DNA of 64,000 bases from Leptospira perdikensis (GTDB taxonomy: Bacteria > Spirochaetota > Leptospiria > Leptospirales > Leptospiraceae), in contig NZ_RQGA01000011.1 in the NCBI RefSeq assembly GCF_004769575.1, positions 1 through 64,000 of the forward strand, written 5' to 3'. The position numbers and the translations under genes were made by a program. How positions within the stretch are numbered: position 1 is the stretch's first letter; every line of letters starts with the position of its first letter. Shown piece by piece: positions 30,047 to 38,416 of this stretch. The notes below the pieces were generated by a model. The model saw only the letters and a list, made by a program, of their open reading frames with translations. It had not been told where the DNA came from and searched no databases.

Positions 30047-30671
30047 AACGCTTTCTGTAATTAACAGAGATCTCCCTTATATCCATTTTTTGTTGTAATG
30101 CCTTCACATGCATTTCAATATTCCATCCCCAAGTGGGGTCTTCCATCTGCAAACGAACAAGCGAAGAATATTTTAAAATTCTGAGTGGCCCCATATCTGT
30201 AAACCTACGCCAGAAAAAAATAAGAATCAAGAAACAAGTGAGTGCATTTCCAAATATTTGAATGGGGGACAAAGAACCTTTCTCCACAATACCCATAGTC
30301 CTTGAACCAATTACCAAGTCAGCTTGGCTTTCTTTGATCACTTGGATTAACTTTTGAATGTCCAAAGGATCATCGGAGCCGTCGGCATCACAAAAAAGAA
30401 TATAATCAGGTACCAAATTCGATTCTTTGATCCAACGTAGCGCCGTAAGACACGCATTTCCATAACCGATCTCCAGACAATCCAAGGTGGTTAGTCCCAT
30501 CTTTTTCACTATGATTGGTGTTTGGTCCTTAGACGCATTGTTTACTACAATAAAACTGGATTTTGGTAATCCGGAATTCTGAATAAGACCAGATAACGCA
30601 CGCTCAATGCCTTCCTCCTCGTCTCTTGCAGGGATGATACAAAGGATCTCATTCACCTTTTCTTTCTGCAT
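29940..30671 (-). CDS. GT2 family glycosyltransferase, dolichol-phosphate-mannose-synthase-like
   Basis: The 243-residue protein has the GT-A fold motifs of DPM1/GtrB-type enzymes. These are CIIPARDEEEGIERAL, FIVVNNASKDQTP, FCDADGSDDP (metal-binding DxD) and ADLVIGSRTMG. A hydrophobic stretch near residue 150 may associate it with the membrane. Such enzymes transfer a sugar from a nucleotide donor to a polyprenyl phosphate. The start overlaps the end of the cytochrome gene by 23 bases; a GTG six codons in is an alternative. Confidence 0.82.
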   Translation of the reverse strand: MQKEKVNEILCIIPARDEEEGIERALSGLIQNSGLPKSSFIVVNNASKDQTPIIVKKMGLTTLDCLEIGYGNACLTALRWIKESNLVPDYILFCDADGSDDPLDIQKLIQVIKESQADLVIGSRTMGIVEKGSLSPIQIFGNALTCFLILIFFWRRFTDMGPLRILKYSSLVRLQMEDPTWGWNIEMHVKALQQKMDIREISVNYRKRFAGVSKISGTISMSIRVGTKILYTFFRLLFFRVHP

Positions 30672-32010
30672 TCCTTTTGAATAAATCCTCTAAAGTTGTG
30701 TCTTTTCTGGATTTTGTTTTCAACTGATAGGAAGATTCAATCACTATAGAACTATGTGGATATAAATCTTTCATATTTTCAACTTTTTCCTTATAGGGAG
30801 AAGTTAAGTAACCTGAAGATTGAATCATATAATTAGAAGTGATGTTTTTTAACCGAACATGAACTGCTTGGAATTTATAAGATTCAACGGGGAGTTCTGT
30901 TGGTTTTACCTTCCAAACAAATATTTCCCCTGAGGGAATTCGTGTATCATTTACTTTTTTTGCTGCAGGTGACCAAGACCATTCTTGACCAATTGTAGTT
31001 TCCGATTGAAAAATAGACTTTCCTATTTTATCGAAACCTACAATTGATAATCGATAAAAACGCTCAGGATCACCAGTAGTGACATGATGATCCGCATTTG
31101 TATTCTTGATTTGAATTTCAATAGAATCGTTTTGAACCTTGAATGCCGAAAGAACAATTCCAGGTTTGTAACCCAATCGAATTTGGTCAGAATACAAATC
31201 GAACCTTTTGGGAACACCACCGCCAATAAACCCATGTTTATGAGCTGTTCGAACCGGTTTATTTAAAGAAGCTTTTACAAAAGAACGACGAACTTCTGGT
31301 TGGTGGCAAGACGAACATGTTTGGTTTGAATGTGTCGCTTGTAACTCGGAACCTGTTTGAAAGGAACAAACCAAAGATTCATTTAAAGTATAAGTTTCAT
31401 TGTGACAATCATAACAACGATTTAACAATTGTTTTCGATCAATTTTAATTGGATGAGGTGGAGAAGTTCCGCCTGTTCCTCCGATCACATAACTTTCTTT
31501 AGTTTGTGAGTCCACTCGTACATGACAAGTAGCGCAAGTAACCCCTTCTGCTTTCATATCAGGATTAAAGTCAGGATTTGGAATCTCCACTGGCCGGAAG
31601 TAATCTCCGTTTTTTAGTCCAGTAATGATTGTTTCTCTTTGGTTTTGGACCGGAATATGGCAGTTCAAACAAATCCACTTGGGAGAACTTGGTTTTGCTA
31701 ACTCAGATTGAAATTGTATATCAGTAAGAGCATTGGCGTGAGTGGATTTTTGCCATTCTTCATAAATTTCCGTATGACAATTTCCACAATTTTTAGCGGT
31801 CGGAGCACCAACACCTTTTAAATCAGGAAGATTCGCAATTGGTTTAGACCAAATTTTACCAGGGAACACTTGTTCAATGGGAACTTCTCTTTGATTGATA
31901 TAGAGAAAAGTTCCCATTCCCAAAACAATGAGTGTAAAAAAGGATATGTATATGTTTCTTTTCAATTTCCAGTTTCCAACGGAAGTTTTGGGTCGTGAGA
32001 CCATTCCCAC
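30649..32010 (-). CDS. Pentahaem c-type cytochrome, membrane-anchored
   Basis: The 453-residue frame has one N-terminal membrane anchor and five CxxCH haem sites in order: CGNCH, CLNCH, CATCH, CYDCH and CSSCH. The first sits in KNCGNCHTEIYEEWQKSTHA, the pattern of the cytochrome c554 family. A beta-rich C-terminal domain of about 200 residues follows and includes distal His residues. Expected location is the periplasmic face. The start is uncertain: a TTG at 31965 overlapping the rhodanese stop (TTGA) would avoid a 49-base overlap. It is homologous to the cytochrome at 39890-41101. Confidence 0.85.
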   Translation of the reverse strand: MGMVSRPKTSVGNWKLKRNIYISFFTLIVLGMGTFLYINQREVPIEQVFPGKIWSKPIANLPDLKGVGAPTAKNCGNCHTEIYEEWQKSTHANALTDIQFQSELAKPSSPKWICLNCHIPVQNQRETIITGLKNGDYFRPVEIPNPDFNPDMKAEGVTCATCHVRVDSQTKESYVIGGTGGTSPPHPIKIDRKQLLNRCYDCHNETYTLNESLVCSFQTGSELQATHSNQTCSSCHQPEVRRSFVKASLNKPVRTAHKHGFIGGGVPKRFDLYSDQIRLGYKPGIVLSAFKVQNDSIEIQIKNTNADHHVTTGDPERFYRLSIVGFDKIGKSIFQSETTIGQEWSWSPAAKKVNDTRIPSGEIFVWKVKPTELPVESYKFQAVHVRLKNITSNYMIQSSGYLTSPYKEKVENMKDLYPHSSIVIESSYQLKTKSRKDTTLEDLFKRNAERKGE

Positions 32011-32885
32011 ATAGAACCAGCATAATTATAAGCATTATATCCGTAAGTACGAAGAATTCCAACGACAAAAGCAGAGCGAACACCACCCGTGCAATAAGCA
32101 ACAATCGGTTTATCTTTTTGGATACCCTGTTGTTTCAAATAGGATTCCACCTCTGATTTAGATTTGATATTTCCTTTGGCATCAAATAACTCTTGGTAGA
32201 AAAAAGATTTAGCTGTGGGTATATGACCTCCTCTCGATTCACCGTATGGTGTAGCACCAGAAAACTCCCGAGGTTCTCTTGTATCCAGAATTTGGTATTG
32301 TTTCGAAGGTAATCCCTTTAAGATGTCTTCTTTCAAAATCGCCGAAGACGGGTTCGTTTGTTTTGGATCAATTCTCAGAATTGGTTCTTTGTTTTTCTGC
32401 TTCGGATCCGATTTTTTTTGAATCTGCTTTTGATATGCCGGAAATCCACCATCCAACCAAAACGATTGTTTAAAACCTGCTTCACGTAAACTCCAAACAA
32501 TACGTCCTTCTTCACCCCATCCCGAATTACCATCACCTAACACAAGTATATTGTCATTTTCCTGAATTCCCAACTCATTGATTTTTTTTCTTACAAGTTT
32601 AATTTCAAGTAAGTCCCCTTTTCTCGGGACATCGGTTCGGGAAAGGTCTTCCCAAGAGATCGTTTTAGAACCCGGAACTTTATCCTTCCATCGATTCACG
32701 GAGGTGCGAGTGTCAAGAATGGTAAATTTTGGGAGTTCTGCTGCCGACTCGGCGGAGAGAAACCAAGGCCTTTCTTTTTGCTGGGACTCGACAGGATGCG
32801 GAGGTCCAGCACTCAGCTGGAGCCAAAAAGCCCATAATAAAGAAAGAGAAAACAAATAGATTCCATAACCACGTAGTACTTTCAC
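31962..32885 (-). CDS. Exported double-rhodanese sulfurtransferase
   Basis: The GTG start at 32885 follows GGGAGG by seven bases; the longer frame to 32960 has no such site. The 307-residue protein begins with a hydrophobic signal anchor. Two rhodanese domains follow. The first (FTILDTRTSVNRW ... LWLDGGFPAY-like) lacks the catalytic Cys (LGDGNSGWGEEGR). The second has VAYCTGGVRSAF with the active Cys and DTREPREFSGATPYGESRGGHIP. This is the layout of thiosulfate or mercaptopyruvate sulfurtransferases, here placed outside the cytoplasm. It heads the leftward unit and directly precedes the cytochrome. Confidence 0.85.
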   Translation of the reverse strand: MKVLRGYGIYLFSLSLLWAFWLQLSAGPPHPVESQQKERPWFLSAESAAELPKFTILDTRTSVNRWKDKVPGSKTISWEDLSRTDVPRKGDLLEIKLVRKKINELGIQENDNILVLGDGNSGWGEEGRIVWSLREAGFKQSFWLDGGFPAYQKQIQKKSDPKQKNKEPILRIDPKQTNPSSAILKEDILKGLPSKQYQILDTREPREFSGATPYGESRGGHIPTAKSFFYQELFDAKGNIKSKSEVESYLKQQGIQKDKPIVAYCTGGVRSAFVVGILRTYGYNAYNYAGSMWEWSHDPKLPLETGN

Positions 32886-33023
32886 CAAGATACCTCCCAA
32901 ATTCTTAAGCCTTTCTCTTTTAAGACGAATTTCCGTCAATAAGATAAACATTTCATCCAAGAAAACGAATTTTTCTTGCCTATAGAGACCCCACTCGTAC
33001 TTTAGGAGTCAATGGAGGGCAAT

Positions 33024-33500
33024 ATGAAAATTGGCTTTTATCCGGATGTGGTCAATGAAAATGTCACAAGGATCGTCGCATCAACCGTGGTATTCCTTGG
33101 TGTCTTTGCCATTTTATTCCCAAACCCTTATGTGCTCGCATTCCTACTTCTTGGATTTACTTTACGACTCAGTTATGGGCCCAAATTAGAACCATTTGCT
33201 TTTTTTACTGCCAGGTATTTAGTGCCTTGGCTTGGAATTTCCTTTGTTGCTTCAGCAGGTCCGCCCAAACGATTTGCTCAGCTCATTGGATTTTTATTTA
33301 GCATCAGTGCGATTGTATTTTTTGTTTTGGATTTGACTCTTGCTTACCAAATCACATTGGCTACACTTGTTTTCTTTGCATCACTCGAATCTTTTTTAGG
33401 TTGGTGTGCTGGATGTTTTGCATTTGGTTTACTAATGAAATTAGGAGTGATCCCAGAAGAAATTTGTGAAAGATGTAACAACCTAAACTTTAATAAATAG
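33024..33500 (+). CDS. DUF4395 membrane protein
   Basis: The ATG at 33024 follows GGAGGG by four bases; an in-frame ATG at 33012 is possible. The 158-residue protein has four membrane segments and the DUF4395 features. These are VVNENVTRIVA at the start, LRLSYGPKLEPFAFFTAR in the middle and GWCAGCFAF near the end, with a Cys pair, then a final ERCNN. The function of the family is unknown; the Cys pair in or near the membrane suggests thiol chemistry. It diverges from the rhodanese gene, sharing about 140 bases of control region. Confidence 0.8.
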   Translation: MKIGFYPDVVNENVTRIVASTVVFLGVFAILFPNPYVLAFLLLGFTLRLSYGPKLEPFAFFTARYLVPWLGISFVASAGPPKRFAQLIGFLFSISAIVFFVLDLTLAYQITLATLVFFASLESFLGWCAGCFAFGLLMKLGVIPEEICERCNNLNFNK

Positions 33501-33515
33501 AATTCAAACACTACT

Positions 33516-34832
33516 TTGTTTCAATGGATTCTATTCTCAATTGTCACCTTGGTTACCATTCTTTTTATTTGGATGGTAACCCTTCCAAAATCATTTTTCA
33601 AAAAACAAAAAACTAATATTTTTATTATAGGACTTGGGGTTCGAATTCTATTTATTTTTCTTCCTCCCATTTGGGAAGATGATTGGTCGAGATATTTATG
33701 GGAAGGAAATTTAATTCGTAATGGGCAGTCGCCTTATGAAATCGCTCCCATCCATTCATTTCAAAAATTAAATTTAAGTGATATAGAAACGGAAGTTCTA
33801 TCTCAAATTAATCATCCTGATTGGACTACTATATACACACCCTTTGTTTTGCTGTTTTTTGCCTTATTTTCAGTAGGTTTTTCAGGTATTTTTTTAAAAC
33901 TTAGTTACTTAGTCCTCGAAACCACCAGTTTCTTAGTATTTTCCAAAAGGAAACTTTCCAAACCCCAATTGTTATATTGGACCTTCCCCATTTTAATAAA
34001 AGAAGTATATAGTAACTATCATTTCGAAATATTGATACTTTCCATTTTTTGGATTTTTATAAATACAATTAAATACCGAAAATACCTGCTTTCCAGTTTT
34101 CTATTTGGTCTTATTGTCCATATTAAATTTTTTTCTTTGTTCTACTTTGTTTACCTTTCCAAAACAATATCATTTAGAAACTGGAAAAAAGAATGGAGTA
34201 AATGGATTTTCCTTAGTTTATCTTTTTTCTGCGGATTTTTTATTTTTTATTTCATCTATTATTTGTTTTTCCCCAATTCAAATGACTTTGGATTTACCAA
34301 TTTACTCAAGTTTGGTGGAAGTTTCAAATTCAATCAGTTTTATGAACCATTCTGGAAAATATTTGGGATTATAGATCTCAAAACATTTCCTTTTATCTTC
34401 TGTTTATCTACCGCGATTGTATTTTTATTTCTCTTCCTTGAAAAAGAAAATCGATTCCAAAAATTCAAATTGATCTCAACAAAACTCGATTTTTATTTTT
34501 TGTTTGGATATCTTTCTCTTTGTTTACTGCCAGTTTATAATCCTTGGTATTTTTTAATCCTGCTCCCGATTCTCGTGACTTCAAAATCAGAAAGAATTTT
34601 TCCTTGGATTTTGATTTCGATACCCCAGTTGTCTTACCTCACCCGGGCACGTTTAGGCTTTGAATTTACCTACTTCTATGAAATTCCGGATCCTATCCTT
34701 CTTTTGGAAGCCCTACTTTCACTAACCTGTCTTGCTTGGTATTTCATACAAATATTCATTTTACTTTACAATATATCCAATATATCAAACATAGCCCGTA
34801 AGGGAAGTATTGGGTATGGAAACAGAAATTGA
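33516..34832 (+). CDS. GT-C-like multi-pass membrane glycosyltransferase (second copy)
   Basis: The frame opens with TTG 15 bases after the DUF4395 gene and gives 438 residues with about ten membrane helices. The loop PPIWEDDWSRYLWEGNLIRNG ... SPYEIAP matches the equivalent loop of the transferase at 28673-30046, so the two are paralogues on opposite sides of the divergent promoter region. The acidic pair is the likely catalytic or metal site. No good ribosome-binding site is seen, which suggests translation coupled to the gene before it. The end overlaps the regulator gene by 17 bases. Confidence 0.72.
   Translation: MFQWILFSIVTLVTILFIWMVTLPKSFFKKQKTNIFIIGLGVRILFIFLPPIWEDDWSRYLWEGNLIRNGQSPYEIAPIHSFQKLNLSDIETEVLSQINHPDWTTIYTPFVLLFFALFSVGFSGIFLKLSYLVLETTSFLVFSKRKLSKPQLLYWTFPILIKEVYSNYHFEILILSIFWIFINTIKYRKYLLSSFLFGLIVHIKFFSLFYFVYLSKTISFRNWKKEWSKWIFLSLSFFCGFFIFYFIYYLFFPNSNDFGFTNLLKFGGSFKFNQFYEPFWKIFGIIDLKTFPFIFCLSTAIVFLFLFLEKENRFQKFKLISTKLDFYFLFGYLSLCLLPVYNPWYFLILLPILVTSKSERIFPWILISIPQLSYLTRARLGFEFTYFYEIPDPILLLEALLSLTCLAWYFIQIFILLYNISNISNIARKGSIGYGNRN
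34769..34786. repeat. Tandem 9-bp direct repeat upstream of the XRE-cupin regulator
   Basis: CAATATATC occurs twice back to back (34769-34777, 34778-34786), 30 bases before the regulator ATG and inside the 3' end of the preceding coding frame. The same CAATATAT core recurs at 35531-35538, just after the regulator gene. It is a candidate operator for autoregulation. Confidence 0.4.
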
Positions 34833-35427
34833 GAGTTTTACGGCCACAACAGAAAACGAAAGAAATGTCGACGAAGTGTTAACGGTTGTCCTGGGTGAAA
34901 CCTTAAAACGCAGAAGGTTGGAACTTGGATTATCCATGGAAAAACTTTCTCAGTTATCAACAGTTAGTCGAGGAATGCTCGGACTCATTGAGTCAGGCAA
35001 AACAACACCTAGCATCGGGATTTTATGGAAATTATCTAAATCGTTACGAATCCCTATCGGGGAAATGATTCCCGATCTTTTTGCCCAGTCGCCTCGCTAC
35101 ATTGGATCCAATGAAGGAAAACGTTGGATTTCTCCTAAAAATACAGCAGAATCGCGAGTTTTTTACCAAGAAGAAAGAGATCGTTTGAGTCTTGTCGAGT
35201 GGAAACTGGCCTCGGGAAAGGTTTCTCAGTTCGGTCACTTACCCACAGCCTTCGACATCAAAATTTATCAAGTTACTGGAAAAATCAAAATCAAACTAAA
35301 AACCAAAGAGATCGTTTTGGAGCCATCAGACAGTGCCTTTTTCCCCATTGCGGAATTGGAATCTATAGAAAATGAATTCGGAGAAGAATCCAAATTCCTG
35401 TGGATCGCTTCCAAAAAAGCTCGGTAG
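34816..35427 (+). CDS. XRE-cupin transcriptional regulator
   Basis: The ATG at 34816 is chosen because AGGGAAG lies eight bases upstream. The 203-residue protein has an N-terminal XRE helix-turn-helix (ETLKRRRLELGLSMEKLSQLSTVSRGMLGLIESGKTTPS, about 30-70) and a C-terminal cupin domain (about 120-200) that would sense a small ligand. This architecture is shared with the E. coli sulfur-utilisation regulator SutR (YdcN) and with PuuR. It sits directly before the rhodanese-like lipoprotein cluster and may control it. Confidence 0.88.
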   Translation: METEIESFTATTENERNVDEVLTVVLGETLKRRRLELGLSMEKLSQLSTVSRGMLGLIESGKTTPSIGILWKLSKSLRIPIGEMIPDLFAQSPRYIGSNEGKRWISPKNTAESRVFYQEERDRLSLVEWKLASGKVSQFGHLPTAFDIKIYQVTGKIKIKLKTKEIVLEPSDSAFFPIAELESIENEFGEESKFLWIASKKAR

Positions 35428-35512
35428 AAATGTTTAGAGACATACAGGAACGATTGATTCGAGAAAAGAGAAAGGTCCAAAAGAATGTACATGAGGAAAA
35501 TATTTTGGGCGT

Positions 35513-35546
35513 TATATAGGATTTATTGTTCAATATATAAGATTTA
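35513..35546. promoter_or_regulatory. Candidate operator: two direct repeats 21 bp apart
   Basis: TATATAGGATTTA (35513-35525) and TATATAAGATTTA (35534-35546) differ at one base and are spaced exactly 21 bp, about two helical turns. They lie between the regulator gene and the first rhodanese-like lipoprotein gene. The phasing suits a protein binding one DNA face twice, most simply the adjacent XRE-cupin regulator. Confidence 0.45.
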
Positions 35547-35588
35547 GTATTCTTTCATTTGCCCCCTTTTTCAAAACTGACCTTACCA

Positions 35589-35628
35589 TGTTTCCTATCT
35601 CTGGTGCAACCCCTACAGGGAGGAAACA
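35589..35628 (+). promoter_or_regulatory. Inverted repeat in the leader of the first rhodanese-like lipoprotein
   Basis: TGTTTCCT (35589-35596) pairs with AGGAAACA (35621-35628), and CCC-TACA-GGG nests inside near 35611-35620. The structure lies 25 bases before the ATG at 35653. It may be an RNA leader hairpin or a DNA operator. It matches no riboswitch class that I can recognise. Confidence 0.35.
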
Positions 35629-35652
35629 GGAATAAAATCGAAGGATTAACAA

Positions 35653-37005
35653 ATGAAAACCAATCTACTCTACAAGTTGATTGCTCTTACTACCGCGGGG
35701 TTCATCGGAGCCTGCGGCGGAGCAAAAAACAATGACACACAGAACTTGCTACTGGCAGCCCTTGCCCTTTCCTCAGGAATTAAGGTCAATACGGCAACCG
35801 AGTTAGCAAAAGAATCTAACGACGATTATAATCTAAATCAATATGGTCTGATCACTCCCTCTACCTTAGGTAAATGGGTGAACAATTGGTCCGCTACAAA
35901 ACCTGCCGGTGTTAACGGTAAATTGGTAATCTTACAAAACGGTGCCAGTGCCACTGTAGGCAAAGAGTATATTGCCGGAAACGGAAACGATGTTGTTGTC
36001 TATTCGTTTACCTTTGCTGATGGAGCGAGTGCTCTTGATGGTGGTGATGGATTTAGTCAAAAACGAAGCAGTGGACTCAGTGATACAATCTCTATCATTG
36101 CCAATGGAACGAAAGTGGATGCCATCTTAAATCGTTATGGAATTGATCCAAACAACGACCTTGTTGTATTTGTTTCTTCTGCAAATGCGAATAGCCATGT
36201 GCAAGGAACACTACGCGGATTTTATACTTTCCGCTATTGGGGATTCGATCATAAAAATCTGGCCTTCTTAAACGGAACTCTTCCTCGCCTTGCAGTAACA
36301 GACGGAAACTTCGTACCTTTCAGTTCCACAACAAACACTCCTCCTAGTTATACCAACCGTTATACGATCAAATCGGTTCGCGTAGATAACACCATCCTTA
36401 TGTTACCTGTGGAAGATGTGATTACCGCTGTCAAAAATCCTAATAATGTAACTCTTGCGGGCCTTACTTCCAGTGTATTTATCTCTGATGCGAGATCGTC
36501 TTCTGGAAGTAGTAATGAATACAATGGAGTGGCTCGTAGTACGGCTTCCGAAGTTGCTGGTAAATATGCTGGTTTTGAAGGTCGTATTCGAGGTGCTAAA
36601 GAACTTAGATGGACTGATTTGCTCGATACAGAGTTTAGATTTAAATCAAAAGCAGACCTAAAAGCATATTATGCAGGTAAAGGATACCAAGAAGGTCAAA
36701 CAGCAATTCAACTCTGCCGAACCAACAACAGATCACAGGTAACAGGATTTTCATACATTGCAATCCTAGGTTATCCATCTACATATTATGATGGAAGTTG
36801 GATTGAATGGGGAAGTTTAACTGGAGGTGGACCTGCAGCAAAACTCCCTGCTGATTCTCCTTACCGCACAGATGTGCCGGAACTATCCGAAGTAATCACT
36901 TATAATGTGGCTGGTGATGTGGATCCAAATCTTCCAACGAACTTGAATGCGTTTGCAACAACTTCAAGAAAAATCGTAGAAGAAGACAAAGCTTACAAAC
37001 GCTAA
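35653..37005 (+). CDS. Rhodanese-like lipoprotein, paralogue 1
   Basis: The 450-residue product has a signal peptide and lipobox ending GFIGAC (Cys21). Two rhodanese-like halves follow. The first has DLVVFVSSANANS in place of an active loop, then FRYWGFDHKNLAFLNG. The second has VFISDARSSSG, FEGRIRGAKEL and the loop IQLCRTNNRSQVTGF, whose Cys-Arg start matches the rhodanese catalytic loop, then LGYPSTYYDGSWIEW. It ends in EEDKAYKR, a tail shared with the paralogue at 59689. It is presumably a surface or periplasmic sulfurtransferase-like lipoprotein. Substrate and activity are unknown. Confidence 0.75.
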   Translation: MKTNLLYKLIALTTAGFIGACGGAKNNDTQNLLLAALALSSGIKVNTATELAKESNDDYNLNQYGLITPSTLGKWVNNWSATKPAGVNGKLVILQNGASATVGKEYIAGNGNDVVVYSFTFADGASALDGGDGFSQKRSSGLSDTISIIANGTKVDAILNRYGIDPNNDLVVFVSSANANSHVQGTLRGFYTFRYWGFDHKNLAFLNGTLPRLAVTDGNFVPFSSTTNTPPSYTNRYTIKSVRVDNTILMLPVEDVITAVKNPNNVTLAGLTSSVFISDARSSSGSSNEYNGVARSTASEVAGKYAGFEGRIRGAKELRWTDLLDTEFRFKSKADLKAYYAGKGYQEGQTAIQLCRTNNRSQVTGFSYIAILGYPSTYYDGSWIEWGSLTGGGPAAKLPADSPYRTDVPELSEVITYNVAGDVDPNLPTNLNAFATTSRKIVEEDKAYKR

Positions 37006-37024
37006 AACAAAATTTGAAAAACGG

Positions 37025-37048
37025 AGAGGGATGATCTAACGTCCCTCT
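37025..37048 (+). terminator. Intercistronic hairpin, weak terminator
   Basis: AGAGGGA (37025-37031) pairs with TCCCTCT (37042-37048) over a 10-base loop. It is followed only by TCTTAAAAA, so it may lower rather than stop transcription into the next gene. It would let the lipoprotein be expressed above the downstream genes. Confidence 0.45.
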
Positions 37049-37086
37049 TCTTAAAAATATATAAATCGATTCGCAGGGAAAGTAAT

Positions 37087-37446
37087 ATGAAGAACGTAAT
37101 GAATTTTTTGATCATTAATCTAATTTTGATCTCATCCTCCTATGCTTCTGGAGGGATTGGTGGTGGTGGTATTGCCAACATTCCACAAGGTCAAGATAGA
37201 GAAAAATACCATTTAGGAAAAGCTGTCTTTAACCAAGATCTAACTTTAGAAAAACAACCAACAGTCAATGTAATCGAACAAGAAGAACGATTGGAATACC
37301 TCCAAGGAAGTTTGCCAAATACGGAAAAAAGAAGAGTTAACCTTCCTGATTTTGCAGGCAAACTAACAGAAGAACAATTACAAGCCTTAGAATATTTTGT
37401 TCAAGTTAGATTCAATGTAAAACTTCCAGAGAAAAAGAAGGAATAA
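37087..37446 (+). CDS. Small exported Gly-rich protein
   Basis: The 119-residue product has a signal peptide (MKNVMNFLIINLILISSSYA), and the mature N-terminus is SGGIGGGGIANIP. The rest resembles a class I cytochrome c domain stripped of its haem site. GKAVFNQD sits where G-x-x-x-F precedes CxxCH, and LPDFAGKLTEEQLQALEYFVQVRF looks like the C-terminal cytochrome helix, but there is no CxxCH. That resemblance is tentative. A GGGAAAG ribosome-binding site precedes it and the next gene starts three bases after its stop. Confidence 0.65.
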   Translation: MKNVMNFLIINLILISSSYASGGIGGGGIANIPQGQDREKYHLGKAVFNQDLTLEKQPTVNVIEQEERLEYLQGSLPNTEKRRVNLPDFAGKLTEEQLQALEYFVQVRFNVKLPEKKKE

Positions 37447-37449
37447 AAC

Positions 37450-38406
37450 ATGAAATCTTTCTTTAACTTTTTAAAATTTGTTTTATTTTTAGCTAGTTTT
37501 GTAGCACCCAGTGTATACGCACAACAAGCCTGGGCACCTTACGAAAGACAACTTTGGGTACGTCCCGTTTTTGTTCACTCTGAATATGATAGTGCCTTCC
37601 TCGCCGGACAAAAAGCAAAATACGACGATAACGTTCGTTTGTCGGTCGCAAACCTTGCATTGGAATACGGGATCACAGATAGACTCACTGCCGATTTGAC
37701 AATTGGATTCGGGAAATTAGGTCGTCATAGAGTATTCAACAGATATCTGGGATTACAACAAACTCCAGATGTTCCTGATAAATATGGATTTATGGATACA
37801 AGATTCGGTCTTCGTTATAAGATTTTGGATGAATTTGATTCCAAATACCGTTGGATGCCTACTATATCCTTACGTGTAGGAGGAATCAAACGAGGAGACT
37901 ATGACAGAAACCCACAGTCTCTCGGAGATGGAGCCAGTGGTGGTGAAGTAAACCTTTACTTAGCAAAAGATTTTGGAGTTTGGGGTCTTGGGGGACTTGG
38001 CGAGTTTTCTTATAGGAAAAGAGAAAACCCTGTTCCTGATGATATCCTTTATTATTCGGCTTTATATAAACGATTCTTCGAGTCAATGTTCTTAACATTA
38101 GGTCTTCGTGGACAAATCGGTCAAGGTGGATACGCTTATGCTGACCCAAGGCAACAACCACCATGGAATATGACACGTTTTCCTCAACCTTCAGTGTATG
38201 GGATTAATCCATATGATATTTACGTACAAAATGAACGACCTGCTTGGGGAAGAAAAGAGATCTATCACAATGCCGAAATTGGTGTGAGTTATTCCGATAG
38301 TTTTGGAAATTTTTACACTCTTTTTTATTCAGAAACAATTGCAGGTTATAACACTGCAAGATTAAAAACCGTGGGATTTGCTGTAACACTCCCGTACAAT
38401 CTTTGA
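37450..38406 (+). CDS. Predicted outer-membrane beta-barrel protein of the rhodanese-like cluster
   Basis: The 318-residue product has a signal peptide ending VYA-QQAW. The mature part consists of alternating amphipathic strands, with LALEYGITDRLTADLTIGFGKLG and LRYKILDE.. typical of a phenol-degradation-meta-pathway or transporter-type barrel (MetA-like). AAGGA overlaps the end of the previous gene. In context it may be a pore for substrates of the lipoproteins and cytochrome encoded beside it. Confidence 0.7.
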   Translation: MKSFFNFLKFVLFLASFVAPSVYAQQAWAPYERQLWVRPVFVHSEYDSAFLAGQKAKYDDNVRLSVANLALEYGITDRLTADLTIGFGKLGRHRVFNRYLGLQQTPDVPDKYGFMDTRFGLRYKILDEFDSKYRWMPTISLRVGGIKRGDYDRNPQSLGDGASGGEVNLYLAKDFGVWGLGGLGEFSYRKRENPVPDDILYYSALYKRFFESMFLTLGLRGQIGQGGYAYADPRQQPPWNMTRFPQPSVYGINPYDIYVQNERPAWGRKEIYHNAEIGVSYSDSFGNFYTLFYSETIAGYNTARLKTVGFAVTLPYNL

Positions 38407-38416
38407 GGGTATTTCA

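Noticed and set aside
35589..35628. Known riboswitch in the leader of rhodanese-like paralogue 1
   Set aside because: The stem-loop has none of the conserved bases of riboswitch classes that I can recall; kept only as an inverted repeat.
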